Positions 1-7,764 of a stretch of 64,000 bases of DNA are shown here, piece by piece (within the stretch, counting starts at the first letter, position 1; the number at the start of each line of letters is the position of its first letter). Source of the stretch: Candidatus Leptofilum proximum (GTDB lineage Bacteria > Chloroflexota > Anaerolineae > Promineifilales > Promineifilaceae); the NCBI GenBank assembly GCA_016710325.1, contig JADJXK010000002.1:3596001-3660000 (forward strand). The letters run 5' to 3'. The position numbers and the translations under genes were made by a program. The notes below the pieces were generated by a model that ran no database searches, was not told the origin of the DNA, and worked only from the letters and a program-made list of their open reading frames with translations.

Positions 1-176
1 GCCGCCGCAAAATCGCCACCGCCCTCAAAATCCGCAGCATCCAGTACGCCCGGCAAAATGGTTTCCACACCATCTACACCAACAACGAAGAAAACAACCC
101 CATGTTCCAGCTCAACCTGGATTTAGGCTTTCAGCCAATCCCTGCCTGGACATACTACGAAAAAACCTTTTCATAG
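1..176 (+). CDS. GNAT family N-acetyltransferase, C-terminal part
   Basis: The open frame enters from the left edge and ends at TAG 174-176, giving about 57 residues. They read as the C-terminal half of a GNAT fold: an ALKIRSIQYARQNG helix, then TNNEENNPM and LNLDLGFQP, the usual acetyl-CoA-binding helix plus NxxM...LGF signature of acyltransferases. The N-terminal part and start lie outside the window, so substrate cannot be assigned. A strong palindrome follows the stop directly and may act as its terminator. Confidence 0.75.
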   Translation, partial: RRKIATALKIRSIQYARQNGFHTIYTNNEENNPMFQLNLDLGFQPIPAWTYYEKTFS

Positions 177-228
177 TAGCCGCGGATTCTTTCCGCGTAT
201 CTCTGGCGCGGAAAAAATCCGCGGCTAC
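176..228. repeat. REP-like palindrome (CGCGGAAAGAATCCGCGGCTAC family)
   Basis: Two 22-nt arms (176-197 and 207-228) are reverse complements with one mismatch, separated by nine bases. A third copy of the same arm, identical to the complement of the left arm, stands alone at 2336-2357 after the GDPD gene. A related GTAGCCGCGC element lies at 12629-12660. This is a dispersed intergenic palindrome; here it may also terminate the upstream acetyltransferase. Confidence 0.7.
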
Positions 229-258
229 AAATTATTCAATATCAAAGGATTTCCCACC

Positions 259-1563
259 ATGCGCATGATTGATTTGATCGAGAAGAAACGAGACGGCAAA
301 ACACTTTCTACGGCCGAAATTGAATGGTTCATCCGCGCCTACACCACCGACGAGGTGCCGGACTATCAGGTCGCCGCTCTGCTGATGGCCATCTACATTC
401 GCGGCATGGACCGGCGCGAAACGGTGGACCTGACCCTAGCGATGGCCCACTCTGGCGACGAGCTGGATTTGCACGACGTGGCTCCGTTTGTGGTAGACAA
501 ACATTCCTCCGGCGGTGTGGGCGACAAGACGACGCTGGTGGTACAGCCGCTGGTGGCCGCCTGCGGCGTGCCGGTAGGCAAGATGAGCGGCCGCGGCCTG
601 GGGTCCAGCGGCGGCACGCTGGACAAAATGGAGTCAATTCGCGGCTGGCAGCTGGAGATGCCCATCGAGCAGTTCAAAAAGCAGTTGGGCGAGATTGGAC
701 TGGTGCTGGCGGGGCAAACGGCCGTCCTCGCCCCCGCGGACAAAAAGTTATACGCCCTGCGTGATGTCACCGGCACGGTGGCCAGCACGCCGCTGATTGC
801 TGGTTCCATCATGTCCAAAAAGCTGGCGGCGGGGGCCGACGCGATGGTGCTGGACGTGAAAACCGGCTCCGGCGCCTTCATGCCCACGGTCGAAGCGGCC
901 CGCGAGCTGGCCCAGGTGATGGTGGACATCGGCACGGACGCCGGGCGCCAGGTGGTGGCGCTCATTTCCGACATGAACCAGCCGCTGGGCCACGCCATCG
1001 GTAATGCGCTGGAGGTGAAGGAAGCGATTGAGACGCTGCAAGGCGGCGGTCCGGCTGATTTTTGGGCGCATTGCCTGGAGGTGGCGGGGCACATGCTGCT
1101 GCTGGCGGGTAAGGCGGATGATTTGGACGGGGCGAAGGAGATGGTAACGGCCGTTCGCCACAACGGTACCGCTTTCGAAAAATTCCGCCAGATGGTAGCC
1201 GCTCAGGGTGGCGACGTGGCCCAAATCGACGATCCCAGCCTGCTGCCGCAAGCCAGGTTTGTGGAGCCGATTTTGGCACTACGCTCCGGCAGCATCGCGG
1301 CGATGGCCACCGGAGAAATTGGTTGGGCGGCAGTGCGCTTGGGCGGCGGCCGTTTTGTGAAGACGGACAAAATCGACCACGCCGTCGGCTTTGTCCTGCC
1401 CGCCAAAATCGGTGATATGTATGCCGAGGGGGATAAGTTGGGCACCGTGCACGCCAACGACGCCGAAAAGTTGGCTCAAGCCCGCGAGGAGCTGCTCGCC
1501 GCCCTTACCTGGTCCGACAAGCCCGTCCCACCGCAGCCCCACTTCCACGGCACCACCTCGTAG
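259..1563 (+). CDS. pdp: Pyrimidine-nucleoside (thymidine) phosphorylase
   Basis: Phosphorolysis of thymidine/uridine/deoxyuridine to the base and (deoxy)ribose-1-phosphate in cytoplasmic nucleoside salvage. The 434-residue length is normal for the family. It carries the phosphate-binding KHSSGGVGDKTT motif near residue 81 and the signature SGRGLGSSGGTLDKMESI near residue 115, with VKTGSGAFM further on. AAAGGA nine bases before ATG 259 supports this start over the in-frame ATG at 265. It is monocistronic here, with a repeat upstream and a convergent lipoprotein gene downstream. Pdp versus DeoA cannot be separated by eye. Confidence 0.92.
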   Translation: MRMIDLIEKKRDGKTLSTAEIEWFIRAYTTDEVPDYQVAALLMAIYIRGMDRRETVDLTLAMAHSGDELDLHDVAPFVVDKHSSGGVGDKTTLVVQPLVAACGVPVGKMSGRGLGSSGGTLDKMESIRGWQLEMPIEQFKKQLGEIGLVLAGQTAVLAPADKKLYALRDVTGTVASTPLIAGSIMSKKLAAGADAMVLDVKTGSGAFMPTVEAARELAQVMVDIGTDAGRQVVALISDMNQPLGHAIGNALEVKEAIETLQGGGPADFWAHCLEVAGHMLLLAGKADDLDGAKEMVTAVRHNGTAFEKFRQMVAAQGGDVAQIDDPSLLPQARFVEPILALRSGSIAAMATGEIGWAAVRLGGGRFVKTDKIDHAVGFVLPAKIGDMYAEGDKLGTVHANDAEKLAQAREELLAALTWSDKPVPPQPHFHGTTS

Positions 1564-1673
1564 GGGCGACCCGCCGGGTCGCCCTGTCAGAAAGGCAAAA
1601 ATTGGACACAGATTGACACTGATTTGCACAGATTTGATTGAACTGTGAGCCGGAAGGTGCTGAAAGATCGAAC

Positions 1674-2252
1674 CTATTCTGAAGCAATTAAGGTGAAGCT
1701 TTCAATAAGATGCTCAAAAACTGCTTCTACAGAGTCGTACTTATTTTCGACCGCACCCATCTGGATCATTAAACCATCATGTTCTCGGGCAATATAGATT
1801 TCCGTATATCTTGAACTAACCGGTTTATCTATAGCGGTCAAGTATGTTCGCGTTAAAGCGCTCTCCCCGTTTGCCAGTTCAATTGACTCTAATTCGTACA
1901 CTTCATAGGCTGTCGAAGCAAACCGTCTGGTTATGAGTTCTTCTCCCCAATCCGCAACATCTTCTACCGTGGGGTTTTCCATTTCATCTCGTTTTATGGT
2001 TATTGCTGCTGTAAAAGGTGTTGGCGGGATGATGGTAGCAATTACATTTCTATCGCCCTTGGACCCGTCCAAATATTCCTGTGCTTGCCAATTCGCAGGA
2101 TAATGCAATGTAAAACCGTAGGTTGAACTGGTGAAAACACGCCAATTCTCTACCTGGTTATTTGCTTGTTCATCAGTCGGAGAGACTGCACAAGCGATAA
2201 GCATTGACAAAAGAAGTAACCAAATGAATCGTCTCATGGGGCTTTTATTCAT
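1674..2252 (-). CDS. PsbP-like lipoprotein
   Basis: A short secreted lipoprotein. A hydrophobic stretch (IWLLLLSMLIAC) ends in a lipobox Cys, so the mature protein should be lipid-anchored outside the membrane. The body (YGFTLHYPANWQ...) matches the look of the PsbP/DUF1795 fold found in many bacterial lipoproteins of unknown role. The start is uncertain: GTG 2264, ATG 2252 and ATG 2237 are all in frame and none has a good ribosome site. Base composition is more A+T-rich than the neighbours. No function can be given beyond the fold. Confidence 0.6.
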   Translation of the reverse strand: MNKSPMRRFIWLLLLSMLIACAVSPTDEQANNQVENWRVFTSSTYGFTLHYPANWQAQEYLDGSKGDRNVIATIIPPTPFTAAITIKRDEMENPTVEDVADWGEELITRRFASTAYEVYELESIELANGESALTRTYLTAIDKPVSSRYTEIYIAREHDGLMIQMGAVENKYDSVEAVFEHLIESFTLIASE

Positions 2253-2357
2253 ACGTTTCGGCACAATGTTTTGAGCAGATCCAAAATCAGTGGCAATCTG
2301 CGTTTATCAGTGTCCTGTTTTTGCAGGTTGTTTGGCGCGGAAAGAATCCGCGGCTAC

Positions 2358-3089
2358 TTAAAAAGAAAATGCACCTGGATTGTTGGTGCTGATGGTGTCC
2401 ACGCCCCAGTCGAGCAGGGTGGGGTAGTCCCAGTAGAAGCCGCCGGGGGTGCAGGCGTAGCCCGCTTTTTGGATGAGCTTCACCTCGTCCTGCGTCAAAA
2501 AGTCGGTGGCGGGGCTGAGGGCGTCTAGCGGCACGTCCCCGATCAGCGCTAGTGGGTCGCAGAAACGGCCGACATAAATCAAGCTCACCGTCAAGTTAGG
2601 GTTCATCTGCTTGACGCGCCGCAGGGCAAACTGGTCGAAGCTGATGAGCACCACCTGATCTTCCATGCCGTGCTGCTCGATGAGGCGCACCACTTCCTGG
2701 TCCAGGCGCGGCTCGAAGATGGGGCCGTGCTTGAGCTCAATCATGAGCGCCACGCGGTCTTTGGCCCAGGCGAGCATTTCATCGAGCAGCGGCATCTTTA
2801 GCCCGGCAAACTGTGGGTCGAAGTAGCTGCCGACGTCGAGGCGGCGCAGGTCGTCGGCCGTAAAGTTACCGATCTGGCCGCGAACGGCCGTCTTCCCAAA
2901 CAAATCCGTGTCGTGAAACAAAATCACCTGCTCGTCGGCGGTGAGCTGGACGTCCAGCTCCAATAAATCGGCACCGCCCGCCAGACCAGCCTCAAAAGCG
3001 GGCATGGTGTTTTCCGGGGCAGCATCCATCGCTCCCCGGTGGCCGATGAGCAGGGGACGGCCGTTCTTCTCACGTCTCAATTCAAACAT
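2358..3089 (-). CDS. Glycerophosphodiester phosphodiesterase (GDPD)
   Basis: Hydrolyses glycerophosphodiesters to glycerol-3-phosphate and an alcohol. The GDPD active-site set is present near the N-terminus: HRGAMDAAPENT, then LELDVQLT and LFHDTDL, supplying the His/Glu/Asp/His residues. No signal peptide is seen, so it is probably cytoplasmic (UgpQ-like). An AGGAAG site 4-5 bases ahead of ATG 3089 favours this start; the longer frame from 3113 would begin inside a dispersed repeat. The stop abuts a REP-like arm (2336-2357). Confidence 0.88.
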   Translation of the reverse strand: MFELRREKNGRPLLIGHRGAMDAAPENTMPAFEAGLAGGADLLELDVQLTADEQVILFHDTDLFGKTAVRGQIGNFTADDLRRLDVGSYFDPQFAGLKMPLLDEMLAWAKDRVALMIELKHGPIFEPRLDQEVVRLIEQHGMEDQVVLISFDQFALRRVKQMNPNLTVSLIYVGRFCDPLALIGDVPLDALSPATDFLTQDEVKLIQKAGYACTPGGFYWDYPTLLDWGVDTISTNNPGAFSF

Positions 3090-3103
3090 ACTACTTCCTG
3101 TTT

Positions 3104-3180
3104 TTTTATCCACAGATTACGCAGATTACACAGATTTTTCTCTCTGGATTTCTCTGCGTCTCCGCGCCTCTGCGTTGGCT
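3104..3180. repeat. CACAGATTACGCAG-type dispersed repeat
   Basis: A low-complexity, word-like stretch (CACAGATTACGCAGATTACA, then CTCTGCGTCTCCGCGCCTCT) between the GDPD and aldolase genes. Related text recurs at 1604-1640, 5338-5400 (paired as an inverted repeat) and, strikingly, inside leuS at 58428-58491. Confidence 0.6.
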
Positions 3181-3241
3181 TTTTTCAGTGGACTCATCTG
3201 TGTCCTGTTTTTGTAAGCATTCAGCCTTACCGGAAGTAAGG

Positions 3242-3375
3242 GCATCGCCTCGGCGCTTCGCGCCTGGCGATGCTGAAGATCGTGGGGTTTTTTCAGTTTT
3301 GGGGGTCATTTTGACCCCCAAAACTGAAAAAACCCAATCTTTCTCCCCGCACGGGGCGCGAAGCGCCCTCGTGCG
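3242..3375. repeat. Triple hairpin cluster with a perfect 24-bp inverted repeat
   Basis: The central element has perfect 24-nt arms at 3285-3308 and 3312-3335 with a three-base TTT loop. It is flanked on the left by a hairpin 3242-3273 (GCATCGCC/GGCGATGC arms) and on the right by one at about 3345-3375 (CCCGCACG/CGTGCGGG arms). The cores of the two flanking hairpins, GGCGCTTCGCGCC at 3252 and GGCGCGAAGCGCC at 3355, are reverse complements of each other, so the whole unit is roughly symmetrical. It could end transcription of the aldolase gene (minus strand) or be a small mobile palindrome. Confidence 0.7.
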
Positions 3376-3411
3376 GGATACCAGCTGAACAGTTAGGTTT
3401 TTACGGCCTGC

Positions 3412-4254
3412 TTAGCTGCCGAGCGTTTTTTGTACCACCTGGGCCACAAGTTCGCGCAGGTCGGTCTGGCTGAAGGCGGGGGTGGGGGCGGGAACGGCCG
3501 TATCCATCGAGCGCAGCGTGGGCCGGTGGGCCTGGTTGGCGGCATGGCAGGTGCCGCATACCTGGCAAAATTCCTCCCGCTCGCCGGGGTGGCTCAGCCC
3601 CATTTGCTGCCGTATTGCCAGCAGCTTTTCCACCTCAGGGGCGGGCAGCGGATTGCGTACACCGAGTTGGGCCAGCATGAAGCCAATCCGCGCGTTTTGC
3701 TCCAGCGTCTCCAGCCGCATAAACGCCTGCATCGGCGAATCGCCGACGGTGAGCGAGCCGTGCCGCTGCAAGACCAGCCCGTCGTGGTGGCGAATCAGCT
3801 CGCGGATGGCGCGTACGTTTTCTTCACTGGAAGGGGTGGCGTACTCCGTGGTGGGGATGAGGCCGAGCATGACAATCACCTCCGGCAGCAGGCAGTCGGC
3901 CATGGGTATGCCGGCGATGGAGAGGGCAACGGTGATGGGCGGATGGGCATGCACCACGGCCTGGATGTCCGGGCGTTGGCGGTACGCTTCCAGGTGCATG
4001 GGCAGTTCGCTGGTGGGTTTGAGGGTGGCGGAACGGCCGTACGTCCCCCGCACCACCTTGCCATCCATGTCTACCACCAGCATGTGCTCTGGCTCCAGCA
4101 GCCCCTTGTGCAGCCCAGACGGCGTGATGAGCAGCTGATCTGGCCCCAGCCGGGCCGAGATGTTGCCATCATTGGCGCAGATGAACCCTTTTTCGTACAT
4201 CAGGCGGCCAATTTTCACAAACGTGGCGCGCAGTTCCTGCTCGTTTTGCCTCAT
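3412..4254 (-). CDS. Class II aldolase/adducin family protein
   Basis: A zinc-dependent class II aldolase/epimerase of the fuculose-phosphate aldolase group. Visible features are NDGNISARL near residue 28, PSGLHKG, the catalytic Glu in PTSELPMHLE, the HAHPP metal ligands near residue 103 and RHGSLTVGD with a third His near 165. The C-terminus has an added cysteine cluster, CQVCGTCHAAN, not typical of FucA. It starts with ATG overlapping the stop of the upstream panE gene by four bases, so the pair is translationally coupled. The exact substrate is unknown. Confidence 0.82.
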   Translation of the reverse strand: MRQNEQELRATFVKIGRLMYEKGFICANDGNISARLGPDQLLITPSGLHKGLLEPEHMLVVDMDGKVVRGTYGRSATLKPTSELPMHLEAYRQRPDIQAVVHAHPPITVALSIAGIPMADCLLPEVIVMLGLIPTTEYATPSSEENVRAIRELIRHHDGLVLQRHGSLTVGDSPMQAFMRLETLEQNARIGFMLAQLGVRNPLPAPEVEKLLAIRQQMGLSHPGEREEFCQVCGTCHAANQAHRPTLRSMDTAVPAPTPAFSQTDLRELVAQVVQKTLGS

Positions 4255-5315
4255 CGTGCGCTCCCGAGGGCTGCTTCATACCGTTTTACTTCTTGAACGA
4301 GCCGTTGGGGACGGCCGTTAAATTCGCGCCAGTCTAACTTTTCCAGCGTCAGCTTCCACAAAATATCGGTGAGGGCGGCGTTGACGGGCGTGGCCACGCC
4401 GTGTTCCTTGCCCACCTTGGCGATGGCGCCGTTGTGGTACACCACCTCACTTTTGCCCTTGCCCGTGGTCAGGTCGATATGAAAGGAGGGCATCTTGTCG
4501 CCACGGCCGTCGGCGACCAGCTTGGAAAGGCCGGGCTTGAGCAGGGCACGCGGCAGCCGCTGTAAGGAAAAGGCCAGCTTGGTGGCGGGCACCGCGGGCA
4601 AATCCACCACCTTGTGCCCGGCCGCTTTCATCACCGACAGCGTTTCTTTCAGCATTTTGATTTCCAGGTCAAAGATGGCGTCTGAGCGATACACCAGCCC
4701 TGGCCGCCGGTTCAAAATGGCCGAGGTGGCGTTGGCAATGATGTTGAGCAGCGCCTTGGACCACTTCATCGATTCATAATCTTTGTACCCTTTGGTCTCC
4801 ATGCCCGCATCGGCAAAGAGCTTGAGCCACGGTCGAATGTCTTGTTTGGGCGTGGTGGGCGCCAGGCAAAAGCCGCCGTCGGTGCGCTCGGCCACAAGCT
4901 GGGTGGTGGTTTCTTTACGGATGGGCAGGGTAAACGACCCGGCAATCACGTGCTCCGCGCCAAACTGTTTGATGAGCCCACTTTCCACACCAATGCCGTT
5001 TTGGGTGGTGATGATCATGTTGGGCTGCGGGCAAAAGGCAATGAGGGGATCAATCGCCGCGCCAAGGTCATACGCCTTCATGGTGAGGATGATAAGATCG
5101 TAACTTTGTCCGTCTTTAAAAGCCTGGGCGGCGGAGGTAACGGCCGTTGGCCGGGTGACAATGCGCCTGCTGCCTTCGGTCAGCTCCAGCCCGGTTTCGT
5201 CGATCAACTTGGCCATCACCTCGCGGGTGATGAGGGTGACGTTGTGTCTGTGCTGCGCCAGCCGGGCGCCCAAATAGCCGCCGACTGCGCCTGCACCATA
5301 AATCAAAATGTCCAT
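4251..5315 (-). CDS. panE: 2-dehydropantoate 2-reductase (ketopantoate reductase family)
   Basis: NADPH-dependent reduction of ketopantoate to pantoate for CoA synthesis, or a related 2-oxoacid. The N-terminus MDILIYGAGAVGGYLGARLA is a Rossmann GxGxxG fold. TTQNGIG near residue 104 and the conserved Lys of MKWSKALLN near residue 185 match the ApbA/PanE family. At 354 residues it is longer than E. coli PanE (about 300), with extra C-terminal sequence. Coupled by a 4-bp overlap to a class II aldolase, which may mean a pathway other than pantothenate. No other pantothenate gene is near. Confidence 0.8.
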   Translation of the reverse strand: MDILIYGAGAVGGYLGARLAQHRHNVTLITREVMAKLIDETGLELTEGSRRIVTRPTAVTSAAQAFKDGQSYDLIILTMKAYDLGAAIDPLIAFCPQPNMIITTQNGIGVESGLIKQFGAEHVIAGSFTLPIRKETTTQLVAERTDGGFCLAPTTPKQDIRPWLKLFADAGMETKGYKDYESMKWSKALLNIIANATSAILNRRPGLVYRSDAIFDLEIKMLKETLSVMKAAGHKVVDLPAVPATKLAFSLQRLPRALLKPGLSKLVADGRGDKMPSFHIDLTTGKGKSEVVYHNGAIAKVGKEHGVATPVNAALTDILWKLTLEKLDWREFNGRPQRLVQEVKRYEAALGSAR

Positions 5316-5335
5316 AAGCTTCTTCCGCTACGTTT

Positions 5336-5402
5336 TGGCCACAGAGGACACAGGGAGTAAAGAGAAAACCTCTTATTTCTCTGTGCTCTCTGTGGCAAAA
5401 AA
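5336..5402. repeat. Inverted repeat of the CACAGAG type
   Basis: GCCACAGAGGACACAG on the left is matched by CTGTGCTCTCTGTGGC on the right as an imperfect inverted repeat between fmt and panE. It belongs to the same word-like repeat set as 3104-3180 and may end fmt transcription. Confidence 0.5.
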
Positions 5403-5404
5403 AA

Positions 5405-6340
5405 TTATTCTGCACCCAAGGAGCTGCCGATGAAGTTGGCGTAGCCGCGCAAAAAGTCGGGAACGGCCGTGGCCCGCTTCCCCGCCAGCTGAATTTCCTC
5501 TAAAACCAACGCCCCATCGGCAGTGAGAACGGCCGCGCCTTCTTCGTACGCGACCACAGTGCCTGGTTGACCGGCGGGCAAACGGCCGTCCGCCACCCGC
5601 GCTGCGAGGATTTTTAGCGTTTCCCCCTGCCAGGTGGTAAATGCGCCCGGCCAGGGGGTCATCGCCCGGACCCGGCGGTCCAGCTCCGCGCTGGTTTGCT
5701 GCCAATCCAGACGGCCGTCTTCCTTGTTGATCATTGGGGCGTAGGTGGATTTTTCGTCGTCTTGCGGCGCCGGGGTGAGTTTGCCCGCCAGGATGTTGTC
5801 CAGGTGCACCGCCAACAAATTGGCGCCCAGGAGTGCCAGCCGGTCATGGAGGGAAGCGGCCGTTTCCGTGGGGGAAATCGGCGTGGGCATGCAGGCGTAC
5901 ACCGGCCCGGTGTCCAGCCCCACATCCATCTGCATCAGGCAAACGCCGGTTTCGGTGTCCCCGGCCAGGATGGCGTGTTGGATGGGTGACGCCCCGCGCC
6001 AGCGCGGCAGCAGCGAGGCGTGAATGTTGAGGCAGCCATGCGGCGGCAGCTCCAGCACGTGCGGCCGTAAAATCTGCCCAAAGGCCGCCACCACGATGAT
6101 CTCCGGCTGCCAGTCGCGTAGAGGCTGGGCTGCTTCATCGCTGCGCAGCGATTTGGGCTGGTAGACGAGGATATTGGCGGCTGCGGCGGTGACTTTGACA
6201 GGAGACGGCCGTAGCTGTTTGCCGCGCCCGGCCGGTCGATCCGGTTGGGTAACCACACCCACAACTGTTTGTGTTTCGATTAATGTTTGCAGGACGGGCA
6301 CAGCAAACTCCGGCGTACCCATGAACACAACCTTTGCCAT
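5405..6340 (-). CDS. fmt: Methionyl-tRNA formyltransferase
   Basis: Formylates initiator Met-tRNA with 10-formyl-THF. The 311-residue product has the N-terminal MGTPEFAVPVL, the folate-site region around HASLLPRWRGASPIQ with the catalytic Asn/His (CLNIHASLLP), and the GDTETGV...DTGPV stretch. The C-terminal anticodon-binding-like domain follows. Length and order are normal. It is followed by panE in the same direction across an inverted repeat. The usual partner gene def is not in the window. Confidence 0.95.
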   Translation of the reverse strand: MAKVVFMGTPEFAVPVLQTLIETQTVVGVVTQPDRPAGRGKQLRPSPVKVTAAAANILVYQPKSLRSDEAAQPLRDWQPEIIVVAAFGQILRPHVLELPPHGCLNIHASLLPRWRGASPIQHAILAGDTETGVCLMQMDVGLDTGPVYACMPTPISPTETAASLHDRLALLGANLLAVHLDNILAGKLTPAPQDDEKSTYAPMINKEDGRLDWQQTSAELDRRVRAMTPWPGAFTTWQGETLKILAARVADGRLPAGQPGTVVAYEEGAAVLTADGALVLEEIQLAGKRATAVPDFLRGYANFIGSSLGAE

Positions 6341-6490
6341 AGCGGCATTCTAACCACGATTTCCCGGTTTGCAAACTTATTGACGTAATGTGCCCACACC
6401 CTTACAATGCAGTCATTCACGCGAAGCGATTTGGCAAGCAGCGCTTGATTTGCCAGAATCATAGTTATTGCAATTAGGAGGCAATTCTAA

Positions 6491-6838
6491 ATGAGTGAAG
6501 ATATTGATGTAACAAACGACAACATGAACGCTATGGGACCATCCGACGACGACAAACTGTGGGCGCTTTTGGCTTATGTGTTTTCCCCACTAGTTCCGAT
6601 TATTATCTTGTTGATGGAGGATAAGAAGAATCGGCCGTTTTTGAAGGCGCACAATGCACAGGCACTGGCCTGGGGCTTGCTTAGCCTGGTAATTGGCGCT
6701 GTAACGTCGTTCTTGTGCGGAATCCCTGGGCTGCTGATGTGGTTTGCTGCCATTTACTGGGGCTGGCAAGCTTACCAGGGCCAACAGGTAACCATTCCCG
6801 TCATCACTGACTTGGTGAAGGGGCAGGGCTGGGCCTAA
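6491..6838 (+). CDS. DUF4870-type small membrane protein
   Basis: A 115-residue protein with an acidic soluble N-terminus followed by DDKLWALLAYVFSPLVPII, a loop EDKKNRPFLKAHNAQAL and two more hydrophobic segments. This is the pattern of DUF4870/Tic20-like small membrane proteins. An AGGAGG-like site (TTAGGAGGCAATTCTAA) precedes ATG 6491. A rho-independent terminator follows, so it is probably monocistronic. The molecular role is unknown. Confidence 0.75.
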   Translation: MSEDIDVTNDNMNAMGPSDDDKLWALLAYVFSPLVPIIILLMEDKKNRPFLKAHNAQALAWGLLSLVIGAVTSFLCGIPGLLMWFAAIYWGWQAYQGQQVTIPVITDLVKGQGWA

Positions 6839-6883
6839 CTAGCGGCTCGTTGTTCCAAAAGCTGTACACTTGTAATTTGGAGT

Positions 6884-6917
6884 CAGCCCTGACATCATTG
6901 TCAGGGCTGGTTTTCTT
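6884..6917 (+). terminator. Rho-independent terminator
   Basis: AGCCCTGAC (6885-6893) pairs with GTCAGGGCT (6900-6908), followed by a T-rich run TTTTCTTT. It lies after the DUF4870 gene and before the ribosome site of the next gene. Confidence 0.85.
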
Positions 6918-6950
6918 TACTTTGGCGACTTAAAAAGGAGGTTTTTTCAG

Positions 6951-7676
6951 ATGGATGTGGCAAAAGCATTTACTTACATCACCGAGGATGAGCGGTGGGT
7001 GGGCAAGATTGGCATCGGCGCCCTCATTTCGCTGTTGTCGTTTTTGATTCTGCCCGCGTTTTTGCTGACGGGATACATGGTGGGCGTCACTCGTAACGTG
7101 ATGAATGGGGTGAAACGGCCGCTCCCCGAGTGGGAAGATTTAGGCACCCTGTTTAAGGATGGCATCTCCATCGTTTTGGCTTCAATCGTTTACACGTTGC
7201 CGTTCTGGCTGTTAATCTGCATTGCCTTTGTATCCACAATTGGTTTTGGCGGTCTGAGTGAAATGACGGAAATCAGTGATGATGCCATCGCTGCGGGCGT
7301 ATTTGCTACTTACGGATTGGTTGGCTGCCTGACGCTCATCTTTATGCTGGCGCTTTTCTTTATCAGCCCGGCGATTGTGATCCAGTACGTCCGTGAAGGT
7401 GATTTGGGCGCCTGTTTTCGGTTTGGTGAAGTGTTGACCATTGCGCGCGAAAACCTGGGCGATATTGTCATTGCCGGATTGACGCCGTTTGCGGCGAGTT
7501 TTGTACTTTCGTTGTTGTTTGGTGTGTTAAACATCATCCCCTGCCTGGGTACCATTGCTGCCTTTTTGCTTAGCTTCGCTGTGGCGCCATTATTATCGGC
7601 CGTTACCGGCCATCTCTACGGGCAAATTGCGGGCAAAATCGGCGGGGCACCGCCAGAAGAGAAGTTTGCCATGTAG
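6951..7676 (+). CDS. DUF4013 family membrane protein
   Basis: A 241-residue integral membrane protein of about six hydrophobic segments. The N-terminus DVAKAFTYITEDERWVGKIGIGA and the GYMVGVTRNVMNG motif after the first membrane span are typical of DUF4013. A near-perfect AAAAAGGAGG site precedes ATG 6951. It probably belongs with the adjacent DUF4870 protein in a membrane-related role that the sequence does not specify. A strong terminator closes the gene. Confidence 0.78.
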   Translation: MDVAKAFTYITEDERWVGKIGIGALISLLSFLILPAFLLTGYMVGVTRNVMNGVKRPLPEWEDLGTLFKDGISIVLASIVYTLPFWLLICIAFVSTIGFGGLSEMTEISDDAIAAGVFATYGLVGCLTLIFMLALFFISPAIVIQYVREGDLGACFRFGEVLTIARENLGDIVIAGLTPFAASFVLSLLFGVLNIIPCLGTIAAFLLSFAVAPLLSAVTGHLYGQIAGKIGGAPPEEKFAM

Positions 7677-7706
7677 CACGCCGTTGGTCGGCAAGATGTA
7701 TAAAGA

Positions 7707-7742
7707 AAAAGCGGCGCATCCGGGGAGGGTGCGCCGCTTTTT
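7707..7742 (+). terminator. Rho-independent terminator
   Basis: AAAAGCGGCGCA pairs with TGCGCCGCTTTT across an 11-base loop, with A-rich and T-rich flanks. It sits between the converging DUF4013 gene and the bactofilin-like gene and can serve both strands. Confidence 0.85.
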
Positions 7743-7764
7743 GCAAGGGAAGAGGGTTTGTAAG

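Noticed and set aside
3430..4296. 288-codon frame on the + strand opposite the aldolase gene
   Set aside because: It is the mirror of a well-supported class II aldolase with family motifs, lacks domain features and has no ribosome site.
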